In this document: positions 54,134 to 62,329 of the stretch, in pieces
Numbering within the stretch: position 1 is the first letter of the stretch
Layout of the letters: every line of letters starts with the position of its first letter
Notes under the pieces: generated by a model
The model's input: the letters and a program-made list of their open reading frames with translations, nothing else
What the model was told of the DNA's origin: nothing
Databases searched by the model: none
Source: Luteirhabdus salina
Lineage (GTDB): Bacteria; Bacteroidota; Bacteroidia; Flavobacteriales; Flavobacteriaceae
DNA length: 64,000 nt
NCBI GenBank assembly: GCA_025384855.1
Contig: JALAHT010000001.1
Coordinates: 811,064 to 875,063 of the forward strand
Reading direction: 5' to 3'
Translations under genes and position numbers: made by a program

Positions 54134-56371
54134 CTAAAACCGGAAGCCTGCGGTGACGAACCATTCGCCTTCATCACGTTCAGGAGAGTAGGAGTATTTC
54201 AACTCTAAGGGACCTAGGAATGTTTCCATACCATAGCCAAGTGCAAAACCGGAATAATCGATACCATCTATCCATTGACCCGTTTCAAATAAATCGTCGC
54301 CGATGTTCGCAATATTAGCAGCTATGTTCACGTGGTTATTGCGAAAAATTTCATAATCGAATGTCAGGGAAGATTTAAGATAGGTATTCCCGCGCAAGCT
54401 CAATGCCTCATAGCCGAAAAATGGCATAATGTTGTTGGTCTTCCGATAGCCATAGCCACCTAAAAAGAAATCCAATGTTCGCGTAGCATCGTTTCCAATG
54501 GTAAAGCCTCCTTGTGTAGCGACGACGGCAGAAAGTTTGGATGTTATCGATTGGGCATAAGCAGCTTTCGCCTGTGCTATCGAGAATTGGTCAAAATCCG
54601 TATTGGAACCTTCAGCGAAAAGATATAGGTGAAAATCGCCATCGAAAAATATTCCACTTTTTGGAAAAAACGAGTTGTCGAAGGTGTCGTAGCGCAAGTA
54701 GCCGTAAGTGCTGAAATAATTGGTGTTTTCAAAAACAGTCCTGGGGTTTTCATCTTCATCAATCCCGATGGTTTCAGACACTAACCTCAGCCATTTATGC
54801 TCGGCTCCAATTCCCAACAAAAAGTTTCTTCTGAAGAGGGTTTCAACGTACAATTGGTTGGTCAGATCGCCATATTCGAGTTCTATTTCATTTAATTGTG
54901 TTTGGTTCGAAAAGCCCAGTTCATCACTGATTAGGTCGACAGCAATGTCCTTATCGAAGAACAAGAATCGCGAGCGTAATCCAATACTCCAATAAAAACC
55001 CTTATCGATATAATAATTGAAATCATACCGGATATTATCGCCAACCACAAAGTCGAATGAAACGATATCATTGTTGGTAAAGACACGCTTTCGAGTGACG
55101 TTCATAAGGGCTGCTGTTCGATAGAGATCGTCGTAATGTGCTCCAAGACGCAATGTCATTTGTGAGTCGTTTTCCCTTAGGTTGAATACAATCTTGTAGG
55201 TGCCATCATCCAATTGCATTAAACGATAATTGATATCTTGGAAGTTTCCAGTGGCAGAAAGATTGTTTACACCTTCATAGAAACGTTTATTTGAAATTTC
55301 GGCTGGTGTTTTCAACTTCAATTTCCCCAACACATAGGATCGTGTATACTTTTCATTTCCATTAATCTCAACAGTACTAACGTAGATTTTGTTTTTCTGA
55401 AAAAAGTCAACATCCGGACGATCCACCTGCTTTTGTTGCGATGCGATACTTCTTAGCGTATCTAATACGCTACGGGCCTCTTCCCTTCCAGATTCAATGA
55501 TCTTCTTCCCTTCATCGAAAGAAACCACCGAGAAGTCCTTGATATTCGGATTTATGTAGATATCGGTGCGCTTTCTTTTTTCAACCATATCCTCGATGGT
55601 TCTGTAATTATTCACCTGTACCAAAACATCGAATGCAGATTCCAAGTTTTCACGCGTTTTCAAACTATCTTGAACGTCCACACCAATAACAATATCGGCA
55701 CCCAACGCTCGAACCTCATCTATGGGATAGTTGTTCACCACCCCACCATCAATATAAATTGTATCGTTAATAGCTACTGGTGAAAAGAGACTTGGCAGGG
55801 CACCACTTGCTGTTATAGCCCTTGGTAAATATCCCTCGTTTAGAATCACTTCCTTGCCCGATTCTACATTCGTTGCCACACAAAAGAACGGAATTGGTAA
55901 TTTGCTGAAATCATCAACGTCATTTACATGAAGCGTAAGTCTGGAAATGAGATTATATACATTCTGCCCTTTGGAAAGCCCAGATGGAAATCCGATCTTG
56001 AAACTATCGAACGGGAGTGTAATAGCGTATTTCTCTGATTCATCCTTCTCGTAAAAGGTTTTTGCGCTACGCGGAATATCATCCTGAATCAGCGTAGTAA
56101 AGTCTGTTTCGTTGAAAATAGAGTCCAATTGCTTGGCAGAATAGCCTGAAGCGTATAACCCACCTATAATCGCCCCCATACTCGTTCCCCCGATATAATC
56201 GATACGAACACCGGCTTCTTCCAATATTTCCAAGGCACCGATATGCGCCAACCCCTTTGCGCCACCGCCACTGAGCACCAGCCCCACTTTCACGTCTTGG
56301 TCTTGGGAGGGGGATTGGGCTACCAAAAGGTTGGATACCATAAGAAATACTATTAGAAGGGGATATTTCAT
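54134..56371 (-). CDS. Patatin-like phospholipase with BamA-type outer-membrane barrel
   Basis: This 745-residue protein has a signal peptide (to about LLVAQS). The patatin domain, about residues 28-310, contains LVLSGGGAKGLAHIGALEIL with the oxyanion GGGxKG, GGTSMGAIIGGLY with the GxSxG Ser near residue 64, and IDGGVVNNYPIDE with the catalytic Asp. A POTRA-like domain at about 325-400 and a C-terminal barrel at about 410-745 follow, as in PlpD-type type Vd autotransporters. A surface or secreted lipase is the likely role. Its start codon is only 3 bases from the edge of an 8-bp array that takes the place of an ordinary upstream region. Confidence 0.93.
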   Translation of the reverse strand: MKYPLLIVFLMVSNLLVAQSPSQDQDVKVGLVLSGGGAKGLAHIGALEILEEAGVRIDYIGGTSMGAIIGGLYASGYSAKQLDSIFNETDFTTLIQDDIPRSAKTFYEKDESEKYAITLPFDSFKIGFPSGLSKGQNVYNLISRLTLHVNDVDDFSKLPIPFFCVATNVESGKEVILNEGYLPRAITASGALPSLFSPVAINDTIYIDGGVVNNYPIDEVRALGADIVIGVDVQDSLKTRENLESAFDVLVQVNNYRTIEDMVEKRKRTDIYINPNIKDFSVVSFDEGKKIIESGREEARSVLDTLRSIASQQKQVDRPDVDFFQKNKIYVSTVEINGNEKYTRSYVLGKLKLKTPAEISNKRFYEGVNNLSATGNFQDINYRLMQLDDGTYKIVFNLRENDSQMTLRLGAHYDDLYRTAALMNVTRKRVFTNNDIVSFDFVVGDNIRYDFNYYIDKGFYWSIGLRSRFLFFDKDIAVDLISDELGFSNQTQLNEIELEYGDLTNQLYVETLFRRNFLLGIGAEHKWLRLVSETIGIDEDENPRTVFENTNYFSTYGYLRYDTFDNSFFPKSGIFFDGDFHLYLFAEGSNTDFDQFSIAQAKAAYAQSITSKLSAVVATQGGFTIGNDATRTLDFFLGGYGYRKTNNIMPFFGYEALSLRGNTYLKSSLTFDYEIFRNNHVNIAANIANIGDDLFETGQWIDGIDYSGFALGYGMETFLGPLELKYSYSPERDEGEWFVTAGFRF

Positions 56372-56374
56372 TCA

Positions 56375-56435
56375 GTCTATGAGTCTATGAGTCTATGAGT
56401 CTATGAGTCTATGAGTCTATGAGTCTATGAGTCTA
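56375..56435. repeat. Perfect 8-bp tandem array, 3' flank of the second four-helix-bundle element
   Basis: Seven perfect copies of GTCTATGA followed by GTCTA, 61 bp in all, lie between the patatin gene start (3 bases away) and the stop of the four-helix-bundle gene (7 bases away). The lack of any change between copies means recent expansion, so copy number is probably variable. Confidence 0.95.
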
Positions 56436-56442
56436 AAGGTTA

Positions 56443-56802
56443 TTATTTTAGTTGTGATTTTCGTAAGGCATGTATCATTGCTGTTATTTCTGAAATATTG
56501 TTTCTTAACAGCACATATTCCTCTTTCGATATATATTCCAAATCTAAAGATAGGATACTTTGACTTACTAGCTCCATTGCAGATCCATATGCTATTTCGC
56601 TAAACCGTGCTGCTTCTTTCTTAGATTTGCGACTAACTCCTTCAGCGATGTTGGAAGAGATAGAAATAGCTGCTCTTCGCATCTGACTTATCAATCCGAA
56701 CTTTTCTTCCTCTAAAAAAGTAGCTGTTATAGTATATATTTCATATGACAAATTCCGAGATTTCTGCCAAACCTTTAACTTCTCAAAGCCAAACTTTTTC
56801 AT
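56443..56802 (-). CDS. Four-helix-bundle protein, S23 / 23S rRNA intervening-sequence family, between uvrC and the patatin gene
   Basis: This 119-residue cytosolic protein has the S23 pattern: FEKLKVWQKSR at the start, SQMRRAAISISSNIAEGVSR near residues 39-58, then EAARFSEIAYGSAMELVSQ and LEYISKEEY. It is a diverged relative of the gene at 1783-2160; the two share QMRRA, NIAEG, GS and YIS positions. It lies between uvrC (62 bases upstream) and the patatin gene (71 bases downstream), all on the minus strand. The downstream side is a perfect 8-bp array; the upstream side holds a degenerate array of the same unit in inverted orientation. There is no rRNA nearby. Function unknown; see the related findings. 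Confidence 0.9.
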   Translation of the reverse strand: MKKFGFEKLKVWQKSRNLSYEIYTITATFLEEEKFGLISQMRRAAISISSNIAEGVSRKSKKEAARFSEIAYGSAMELVSQSILSLDLEYISKEEYVLLRNNISEITAMIHALRKSQLK

Positions 56803-56822
56803 GTTTTAGTTTGTTAACGCTT

Positions 56823-56862
56823 CACTTTTATACTCATAGCCATATCGACTCCTCCACTTCTT
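56823..56862. repeat. Degenerate 8-bp array, 5' flank of the second four-helix-bundle element
   Basis: On the minus strand, five successive 8-mers read AAGAAGTG, GAGGAGTC, GATATGGC, TATGAGTA and TAAAAGTG. Against the unit TATGAGTC, by hand, they match at 26 of 40 positions. The orientation is opposite to the array at 56375-56435, so the gene is bracketed by inverted copies. Confidence 0.45.
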
Positions 56863-56864
56863 TT

Positions 56865-58655
56865 TTACTTCTGAAAATACGTAATTATCTTTTTCGCTCG
56901 GCTGGCTCCGATGACATTTGCCAATTCATCGAAACTGGCTTTTTCGATTCGTTTGGTACTTTTGAAATGCTTCAACAACTGAACGACCGTTTTCTCACCA
57001 ATACCAGGTATTGTTTCTAAAGCTGTATTCAAAGCCTGCTTGCTTCGCTTATCGCGATGGAAGGTAATGCCAAAGCGATGGGCTTCATTTCGCAGTTGCT
57101 GAATAATTTTCAAGGTCTCACTTTTCTTATCCAAATACAAGGGAACCGGATCATCTGGATAAAACAACTCTTCCAAACGCTTCGCAATTCCAATGATGGC
57201 GATTTTCCCTCTAAGTTCCAACCGCTCCAAACTTTTCAACGCAGAAGACAATTGTCCCTTTCCACCATCTATGATGATAAGTTGCGGCAAAGGTTGCTCC
57301 TCATTCAACAATCTTTTATACCGGCGGTAGACCACTTCTTCCATACTTGCAAAATCGTCTGGGCCTTCCACAGTCTTTATATTGTATTTACGATAGTCCT
57401 TTTTACTCGGCTTCCCATTTTTAAATACCACACAGGCGGCAACGGGATTGGTTCCTTGAATATTACTATTATCGAAGCATTCAATATGACGTGGTTCCTC
57501 GGAAAGACGAAGGTCCTTCTTCATTTGTGCCATAATTCTGTTTTCATGCCGATCGGGATCGACAATCTTTGCCTGTTTAAAGCGTTCCATGCGATAGTAC
57601 TTCGCATTGCGAAGCGATAACTCTAAAATCTTCTTTTTATCTCCTAGCTTGGGTACGTGCACCTTCAATCCTTCCTCTACTTCAATTTTGAAGGGAAGGT
57701 AAATTTCCTTTGACTGTGAATTGAAACGCTGTCGTAATTCGACCACAGCAAGTTTCAACAACTCCTTATCGGATTCCTGAAGTTTCTTCTTGATTTCCAA
57801 GGTATGCGAACGAATAATGCTTCCGAATGAAATCTGAAGAAAGTTTACATAGCCATAGCTTTCATCCGAAACAATGGAAAACACATCCACATTATTGATC
57901 TTCGGATTTACGACGGTGCTTTTCGACTGATAATTCTCCAGTACATCAATCTTTTCCTTGATGCGTTGGGCATCCTCGAATTGAAGGTCGGCCGCATGCT
58001 GCTTCATCTGTTTTTTGAAGCGCGAAAGCGAGTCCTTGAAATTTCCTTTAATGATATTCCGAATGGCATCAATATTCTCCTGATAGTCTTTCTCAGCCTG
58101 TTTTCCTTCACACGGACCCGCACAGTTATGAAGGTGGTATTCCAAACAAACCTTATACTTTCCATTACGGATTTTCTCCTCTGAAAGATCGTAGTTACAA
58201 GTTCTCAACGGATATAAACCTCGAATCAAATCCAACAACGTATGCACCGTTTTCATGCTGGTATAAGGACCGTAATATTCCGAACCATCCTTGATGACGC
58301 GGCGTGTTGGAAAAACCCGTGGGAAGCGTTCATTTTTAATACAAATCCAAGGATAGGATTTGTCGTCCTTCAGCATCACATTATAGCGAGGCTGGTATTT
58401 TTTAATCAGATTATTCTCGAGTAATAATGCGTCGGTTTCATTAGCGACCACAATATGCTTGATGTCCTTAATTTTTCGTACCAATAATCGGGTTCGGGCG
58501 TTATCGTGGGTTTTATTGAAATAGGAAGAAACCCTTTTTTTAAGATTCTTCGCTTTGCCAACATATAAAAGCTTCCCGTTTTTATCATAATACTGATATA
58601 CTCCGGGTGAATTTGGGAGGGTTGAAATTTGAAGCGGTACGGAAGCTTGGGCCAT
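56865..58655 (-). CDS. uvrC: Excinuclease ABC subunit C
   Basis: This 596-residue nuclease makes both incisions in nucleotide excision repair. The N-terminal GIY-YIG domain has LPNSPGVYQYYDKNGKLLYVGKAKNL near residues 15-40 and an RxxxY segment. A Cys-containing region (CNYDLSEEKI ... CLEYHLHNCAGPC), the UVR motif, and the RNase H-like 3'-side nuclease (IECFDNSNIQGTNPVAACVVF, IIDGGKGQL) follow. Helix-hairpin-helix motifs (LETIPGIGEKTVVQLLKHF) end the protein. The length is normal. A -7 box ends 4 bases before the ATG, suggesting a leaderless message. Confidence 0.97.
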   Translation of the reverse strand: MAQASVPLQISTLPNSPGVYQYYDKNGKLLYVGKAKNLKKRVSSYFNKTHDNARTRLLVRKIKDIKHIVVANETDALLLENNLIKKYQPRYNVMLKDDKSYPWICIKNERFPRVFPTRRVIKDGSEYYGPYTSMKTVHTLLDLIRGLYPLRTCNYDLSEEKIRNGKYKVCLEYHLHNCAGPCEGKQAEKDYQENIDAIRNIIKGNFKDSLSRFKKQMKQHAADLQFEDAQRIKEKIDVLENYQSKSTVVNPKINNVDVFSIVSDESYGYVNFLQISFGSIIRSHTLEIKKKLQESDKELLKLAVVELRQRFNSQSKEIYLPFKIEVEEGLKVHVPKLGDKKKILELSLRNAKYYRMERFKQAKIVDPDRHENRIMAQMKKDLRLSEEPRHIECFDNSNIQGTNPVAACVVFKNGKPSKKDYRKYNIKTVEGPDDFASMEEVVYRRYKRLLNEEQPLPQLIIIDGGKGQLSSALKSLERLELRGKIAIIGIAKRLEELFYPDDPVPLYLDKKSETLKIIQQLRNEAHRFGITFHRDKRSKQALNTALETIPGIGEKTVVQLLKHFKSTKRIEKASFDELANVIGASRAKKIITYFQK

Positions 58656-58659
58656 GATT

Positions 58660-58667
58660 CAAAGATA
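58660..58667 (-). promoter_or_regulatory. uvrC -7 box, 4 bases from the ATG
   Basis: TATCTTTG on the minus strand matches TAnnTTTG. Expected transcription start falls at the ATG (58655-58653). The UvrC N-terminus is fixed by the conserved LPNSPGVY at residue 15, so a later start is unlikely. Confidence 0.5.
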
Positions 58668-58788
58668 GCGGTTGTGGGCTTTTCTCACGCGCTCAAAACA
58701 TACGAAAAATATGTTAAGGTAGGGTTAAAGCAACCGTTATTTCAAACCTAAAGTTGGGTTTATACGTACTTATGGTAGTGTAAATAGT

Positions 58789-59196
58789 ATGCAAGAACAA
58801 CGAATAGCATTTTTTCCAACGAAGCAGTTAGTAGTAGTGCTAACGGTGCTATACCTTTTCGCCCCCCTCCAAGCCCCGATAACGTCCTTATTTCATACCA
58901 TTTCGCATACTATTTCGAAAACGTCTTCAGATCACGAGCATGATCACGAGCATGACATTGCACATACGCACGATCATGAAGTATTACACTTCTTCTCCAC
59001 CTTATTTGGAGAAAATGATACACAGGATTCACCGAAACACCTAACGAAACTCGAATTCGACAAGCATCTATTTCAATTTAAGCAGTACTTGCCCGAATCA
59101 TTTACTTTTTATCTTCACGTTGCCTCGCACTACTACGAGGTAGGGTATGTACATTATCGTTCTACACCGGTTCCTCCTCCCCGATTCATGGTTTGA
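58789..59196 (+). CDS. His-rich small membrane-linked protein upstream of a TonB receptor
   Basis: This 135-residue protein has an N-terminal hydrophobic segment (LVVVLTVLYLFAPLQAPITSLF, about 14-35), which may be a signal anchor. A cluster of His and Asp follows (DHEHDHEHDIAHTHDHEVLHF, about 49-69), which should bind metal ions such as Zn, Cu or Ni. The C-terminus ends in a Pro-rich PVPPPRFMV. Proteins of this kind precede metal-related TonB receptors or efflux genes in Flavobacteria. It is 53 bases upstream of the receptor start and should be cotranscribed. The metal is unknown. Confidence 0.75.
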   Translation: MQEQRIAFFPTKQLVVVLTVLYLFAPLQAPITSLFHTISHTISKTSSDHEHDHEHDIAHTHDHEVLHFFSTLFGENDTQDSPKHLTKLEFDKHLFQFKQYLPESFTFYLHVASHYYEVGYVHYRSTPVPPPRFMV

Positions 59197-59249
59197 TCAT
59201 ATCGGCCGAAGGGAAACTCCCTTCTTTATCAATCCAAAACCATGAAAAC

Positions 59250-61472
59250 ATGAAAACTTTACTTTTATGGATGTTCGGATTATGCGTTATTAGTATCCAT
59301 GCTCAAAGTTTGGAAGGCATTATCCGTACCCAAAACAATACCCCAATCGAAAACGTGGCTATTTTCAATAAAAATTCTGGGGCTCATAGCCATACGAATG
59401 CTGAAGGCGTATTTAGTATAACCAACTCTTCGGTAAACGACACGCTTTATATCTCGCATTTAGGATATGAAACGGTCATTCTTCCTCTTTCAGAAGAGTC
59501 ATTTGAATCAACGATAGAAATCACACTTGCTCCGGCGGAGTTAAGCTTAGAGCAAATCGTTATTACTCCTGAGGTGAACACCTTAAGTAAGATAACTGAA
59601 GTAGACATCAAGACAAACCCAGTGAAGTCCTCTCAAGAGATTCTTCGGAAAGTACCTGGATTAATCATCGGTCAGCATGCAGGAGGTGGAAAAGCAGAAC
59701 AAATTTTCCTTCGCGGATTTGATATCGACCATGGAACTGATATCAATCTATCGGTCGATAATATGCCCGTAAATATGGTCTCGCATGCCCACGGACAAGG
59801 GTATAGCGACTTGCACTTTATCATTCCAGAAACCATTGAGAATATAGCATTTGGAAAAGGGCCTTATTATGCTGAACGTGGCGATTTTACTACGGCAGGA
59901 TATGTTGCTTTTAAGCGAAAGGAGCGTTTACGGAACAGCTCTATTTCAGTTGAATATGGCGACTTCGATTCCTTTAGAACTGTAGGGATGTTCAACCTTC
60001 TAGATAACGAAAACAGTAATGCATATGTAGCGGCTTCCCTGAATACCTTCGACGGTCCGTTTGAATCGCCGCAAAACTTCAATCGTGTTAATCTAATGGG
60101 GAAATATAATTTTGAATTGCCTGGTAATCAACAAATGAGTGTTACGGCAGGGCATTTCCAAAGCAAGTGGGATGCCTCTGGACAAATTCCACAAAGGGCC
60201 GTCGATGCTGGTCTGATTAGCCGTTTCGGCGCCATCGATGATACAGAGGGCGGCAATACCAGTAGAACAAATTTGGTTATTAACCACCGAAAAACACTTT
60301 CACCAGATAGCAAATTGGAAACAACAGCATATTATTCGCATTATGACTTTGAGTTGTTTTCAAACTTCACCTTCTTTTTGGAAGACCCCATAAATGGAGA
60401 TCAAATTGTACAACGGGAAGATCGAAACTTGTTTGGCTTCCGATCGGCTTATTCGAAAAAAACAACTGCAGATGCTTTCGATTTTGAATATACCGCCGGT
60501 GGTGGCTTTCGGTATGATGATGCCAATGGTGTTGAATTATCACGTAGCAAAAACCGAGATGAAATCCTAGAGCGATTGGCGTTGGGGAACGTGGATCAAA
60601 TCAATGTCTTTGGGTTTTTCAATACTGAATTTGACTTTGGGAATGTTAAGGTAAACCCAGGGTTACGCTTGGATTACTTTAAATTCGATTACGAAGATAA
60701 ACTATCAGAGGAATATGACAACCGGAGTGAAAGTAAGGTTTTTGCCAGCCCGAAATTGAACGTTATCTACAGCCCGAATCGCGATTTACAACTCTTTGCC
60801 AAAACAGGTATTGGCTTTCATAGCAACGATACTCGAGTAGTGGTAGCAAATGAAGGAGAGGATATTCTACCCGCGGCCTACGGAGCCGATGTAGGTGGTA
60901 TTTATAAAATTACCGACCGATTAATTGCAAATACAGCCCTTTGGTATTTATTCCTAGAACAAGAATTCGTATATGTTGGTGATGCCGGCATAGTAGAACC
61001 TAGCGGCAAGACACGTCGTTTAGGTGTTGATTTTGGATTGCGGTATGAAGCCTTAGATTGGCTGTATTTTTATAACGATCTAACCTACACCTATGCACGA
61101 AGTACCGAAGCTCCAGAAGGAGAGGATTATATTCCATTGGCGCCAGACTTCACCTCCACGGGAGGAGTAACATTGAATAATTTGCCCAATTTTTCTGGAG
61201 GATTAAACTATCGTTACATCAAGGACCGACCTGCAAATGAGGATAATAGTATTGTAGCTGAGGGATATTTCGTTACCGATATGAATGTAAATTATACATG
61301 GGATAATGTAACCTTTGGGGTTATCATCGAAAACCTGTTCGATACGGAATGGAATGAAACTCAATTTGCAACGGAAAGTCAACTTTCGTTTGAAGACGAA
61401 CCCGTAGAAGAAATACATTTTACACCAGGAACTCCGTTTTTTATTCGAGGAAAGGTGACGATTAATTTCTAG
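59250..61472 (+). CDS. TonB-dependent receptor, probably metal or metal-chelate uptake
   Basis: This outer-membrane receptor of 740 residues has a signal peptide (MKTLLLWMFGLCVISIHAQ). A carboxypeptidase-regulatory-like domain (GIIRTQNNTPIENVAIFNKN) is followed by the plug (LRKVPGLIIGQHAGGGKAEQIFLRGFDIDHGTDINLSVD) and the barrel with C-terminal GTPFFIRGKVTINF. The plug segment QIFLRGFDxDHGTDI and the loop VNMVSHAHGQGYSDLHF are typical of a receptor group often linked to metals, and the His-rich upstream gene supports that. The in-frame start at 59193 would give a non-signal leader and is rejected. Confidence 0.9.
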   Translation: MKTLLLWMFGLCVISIHAQSLEGIIRTQNNTPIENVAIFNKNSGAHSHTNAEGVFSITNSSVNDTLYISHLGYETVILPLSEESFESTIEITLAPAELSLEQIVITPEVNTLSKITEVDIKTNPVKSSQEILRKVPGLIIGQHAGGGKAEQIFLRGFDIDHGTDINLSVDNMPVNMVSHAHGQGYSDLHFIIPETIENIAFGKGPYYAERGDFTTAGYVAFKRKERLRNSSISVEYGDFDSFRTVGMFNLLDNENSNAYVAASLNTFDGPFESPQNFNRVNLMGKYNFELPGNQQMSVTAGHFQSKWDASGQIPQRAVDAGLISRFGAIDDTEGGNTSRTNLVINHRKTLSPDSKLETTAYYSHYDFELFSNFTFFLEDPINGDQIVQREDRNLFGFRSAYSKKTTADAFDFEYTAGGGFRYDDANGVELSRSKNRDEILERLALGNVDQINVFGFFNTEFDFGNVKVNPGLRLDYFKFDYEDKLSEEYDNRSESKVFASPKLNVIYSPNRDLQLFAKTGIGFHSNDTRVVVANEGEDILPAAYGADVGGIYKITDRLIANTALWYLFLEQEFVYVGDAGIVEPSGKTRRLGVDFGLRYEALDWLYFYNDLTYTYARSTEAPEGEDYIPLAPDFTSTGGVTLNNLPNFSGGLNYRYIKDRPANEDNSIVAEGYFVTDMNVNYTWDNVTFGVIIENLFDTEWNETQFATESQLSFEDEPVEEIHFTPGTPFFIRGKVTINF

Positions 61473-61479
61473 ATTTACG

Positions 61480-61516
61480 ATGCCAGTTTGGGTTGAAGAA
61501 AGGCCTGAACTGGCAT
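61480..61516. other. 9-bp inverted repeat between convergent genes
   Basis: ATGCCAGTT at 61480-61488 is repeated in reverse as AACTGGCAT at 61508-61516, with a 19-base loop. It starts 7 bases after the TonB receptor stop. No T-tract follows, so it is not a standard terminator but may mark the 3' end of the message. Confidence 0.45.
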
Positions 61517-61609
61517 TAAATATCTGTGAAGGCTATCGTTAAGCCAGGTGTGCAGCGACCAGTTACTTTTTGGCGCAGGCACAATAAGTTAATAAATAAA
61601 CAGTGTATA

Positions 61610-62329
61610 TTATTCGAATAATTGCTGCAGAATTTGAAGCGATTTAGGTTGCTTGAAACCTTGTAGGTGTAATTGATAGTACTCCAGTAGCATGATGAGA
61701 GTTCCAGTTCTTGTTTTCTTCGGAATAGAGATGGTTTGAAGGTCGTCGAACGATAATGGAATAAGCTTTTTAAAGGCTTCCACACGTTTTCCGGAATAGC
61801 TAGGTTGAAGACTGTCCTGCTCCTGAAAGCGTCCTTCTTCCAAATTGAAGAAAGGAGCTTCTATGTTTGAAGGATCTGGCGAAAACCCTAAATATTGCGA
61901 CAACTTCAACAAGAAGAGATTGTGAAAGTTGGCAATTTCATTGTGCTCATCTAACCATACCAAGGCATATTTCAAATATTGAAACAATGCTGGATTCGGC
62001 ATTTCCTCCTGAATGCTGTTTTTCAACACTTCAGAAAGAAACATGACCAAGGTCGATTTTATAATATCGGTATGCAGCGTTTTGTATGGATGTAGAACTT
62101 TCGCTTCACGAATGTATTCCAAACTGCCTTTATTCTTATGCTGGGCAACCAATTCGAGTTGTGTAAGCGGCTGAAAATAGGAACTGCGCAGCTTTCCTTT
62201 CTTCGACTTTAGTATGCCACGAAGTAAATAGGTTTTAACACCATCGCTTTCAGTAAGGCAAATGGTAATCAGGTCTGCCTCGCCATATTTCAGTTTAGAC
62301 AAAACAATAGCCTGTGTCGTGACGATCAT
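61610..62329 (-). CDS. recO: DNA repair protein RecO
   Basis: This 239-residue protein loads RecA with RecR and anneals single strands in recombinational repair. The N-terminal OB-fold has VTTQAIVLSKLKYGEADLITICLTESDGVKTYLLRGI, and FQPLTQLELVAQHKNKGSL continues it; the helical C-terminal part lacks a Cys4 zinc site, as in many Bacteroidota members. The start shares one base with the stop of the porZ-like gene (TAATG), indicating translational coupling. Confidence 0.92.
   Translation of the reverse strand: MIVTTQAIVLSKLKYGEADLITICLTESDGVKTYLLRGILKSKKGKLRSSYFQPLTQLELVAQHKNKGSLEYIREAKVLHPYKTLHTDIIKSTLVMFLSEVLKNSIQEEMPNPALFQYLKYALVWLDEHNEIANFHNLFLLKLSQYLGFSPDPSNIEAPFFNLEEGRFQEQDSLQPSYSGKRVEAFKKLIPLSFDDLQTISIPKKTRTGTLIMLLEYYQLHLQGFKQPKSLQILQQLFE

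Noticed and set aside
56375-56435. Array considered as coding repeat causing frame switching
   Set aside because: It lies entirely between the stop of one gene and the start of the next; no frame passes through it usefully.
57057-57620. 187-residue plus-strand frame
   Set aside because: It lies wholly within uvrC on the other strand and has no recognisable family features.
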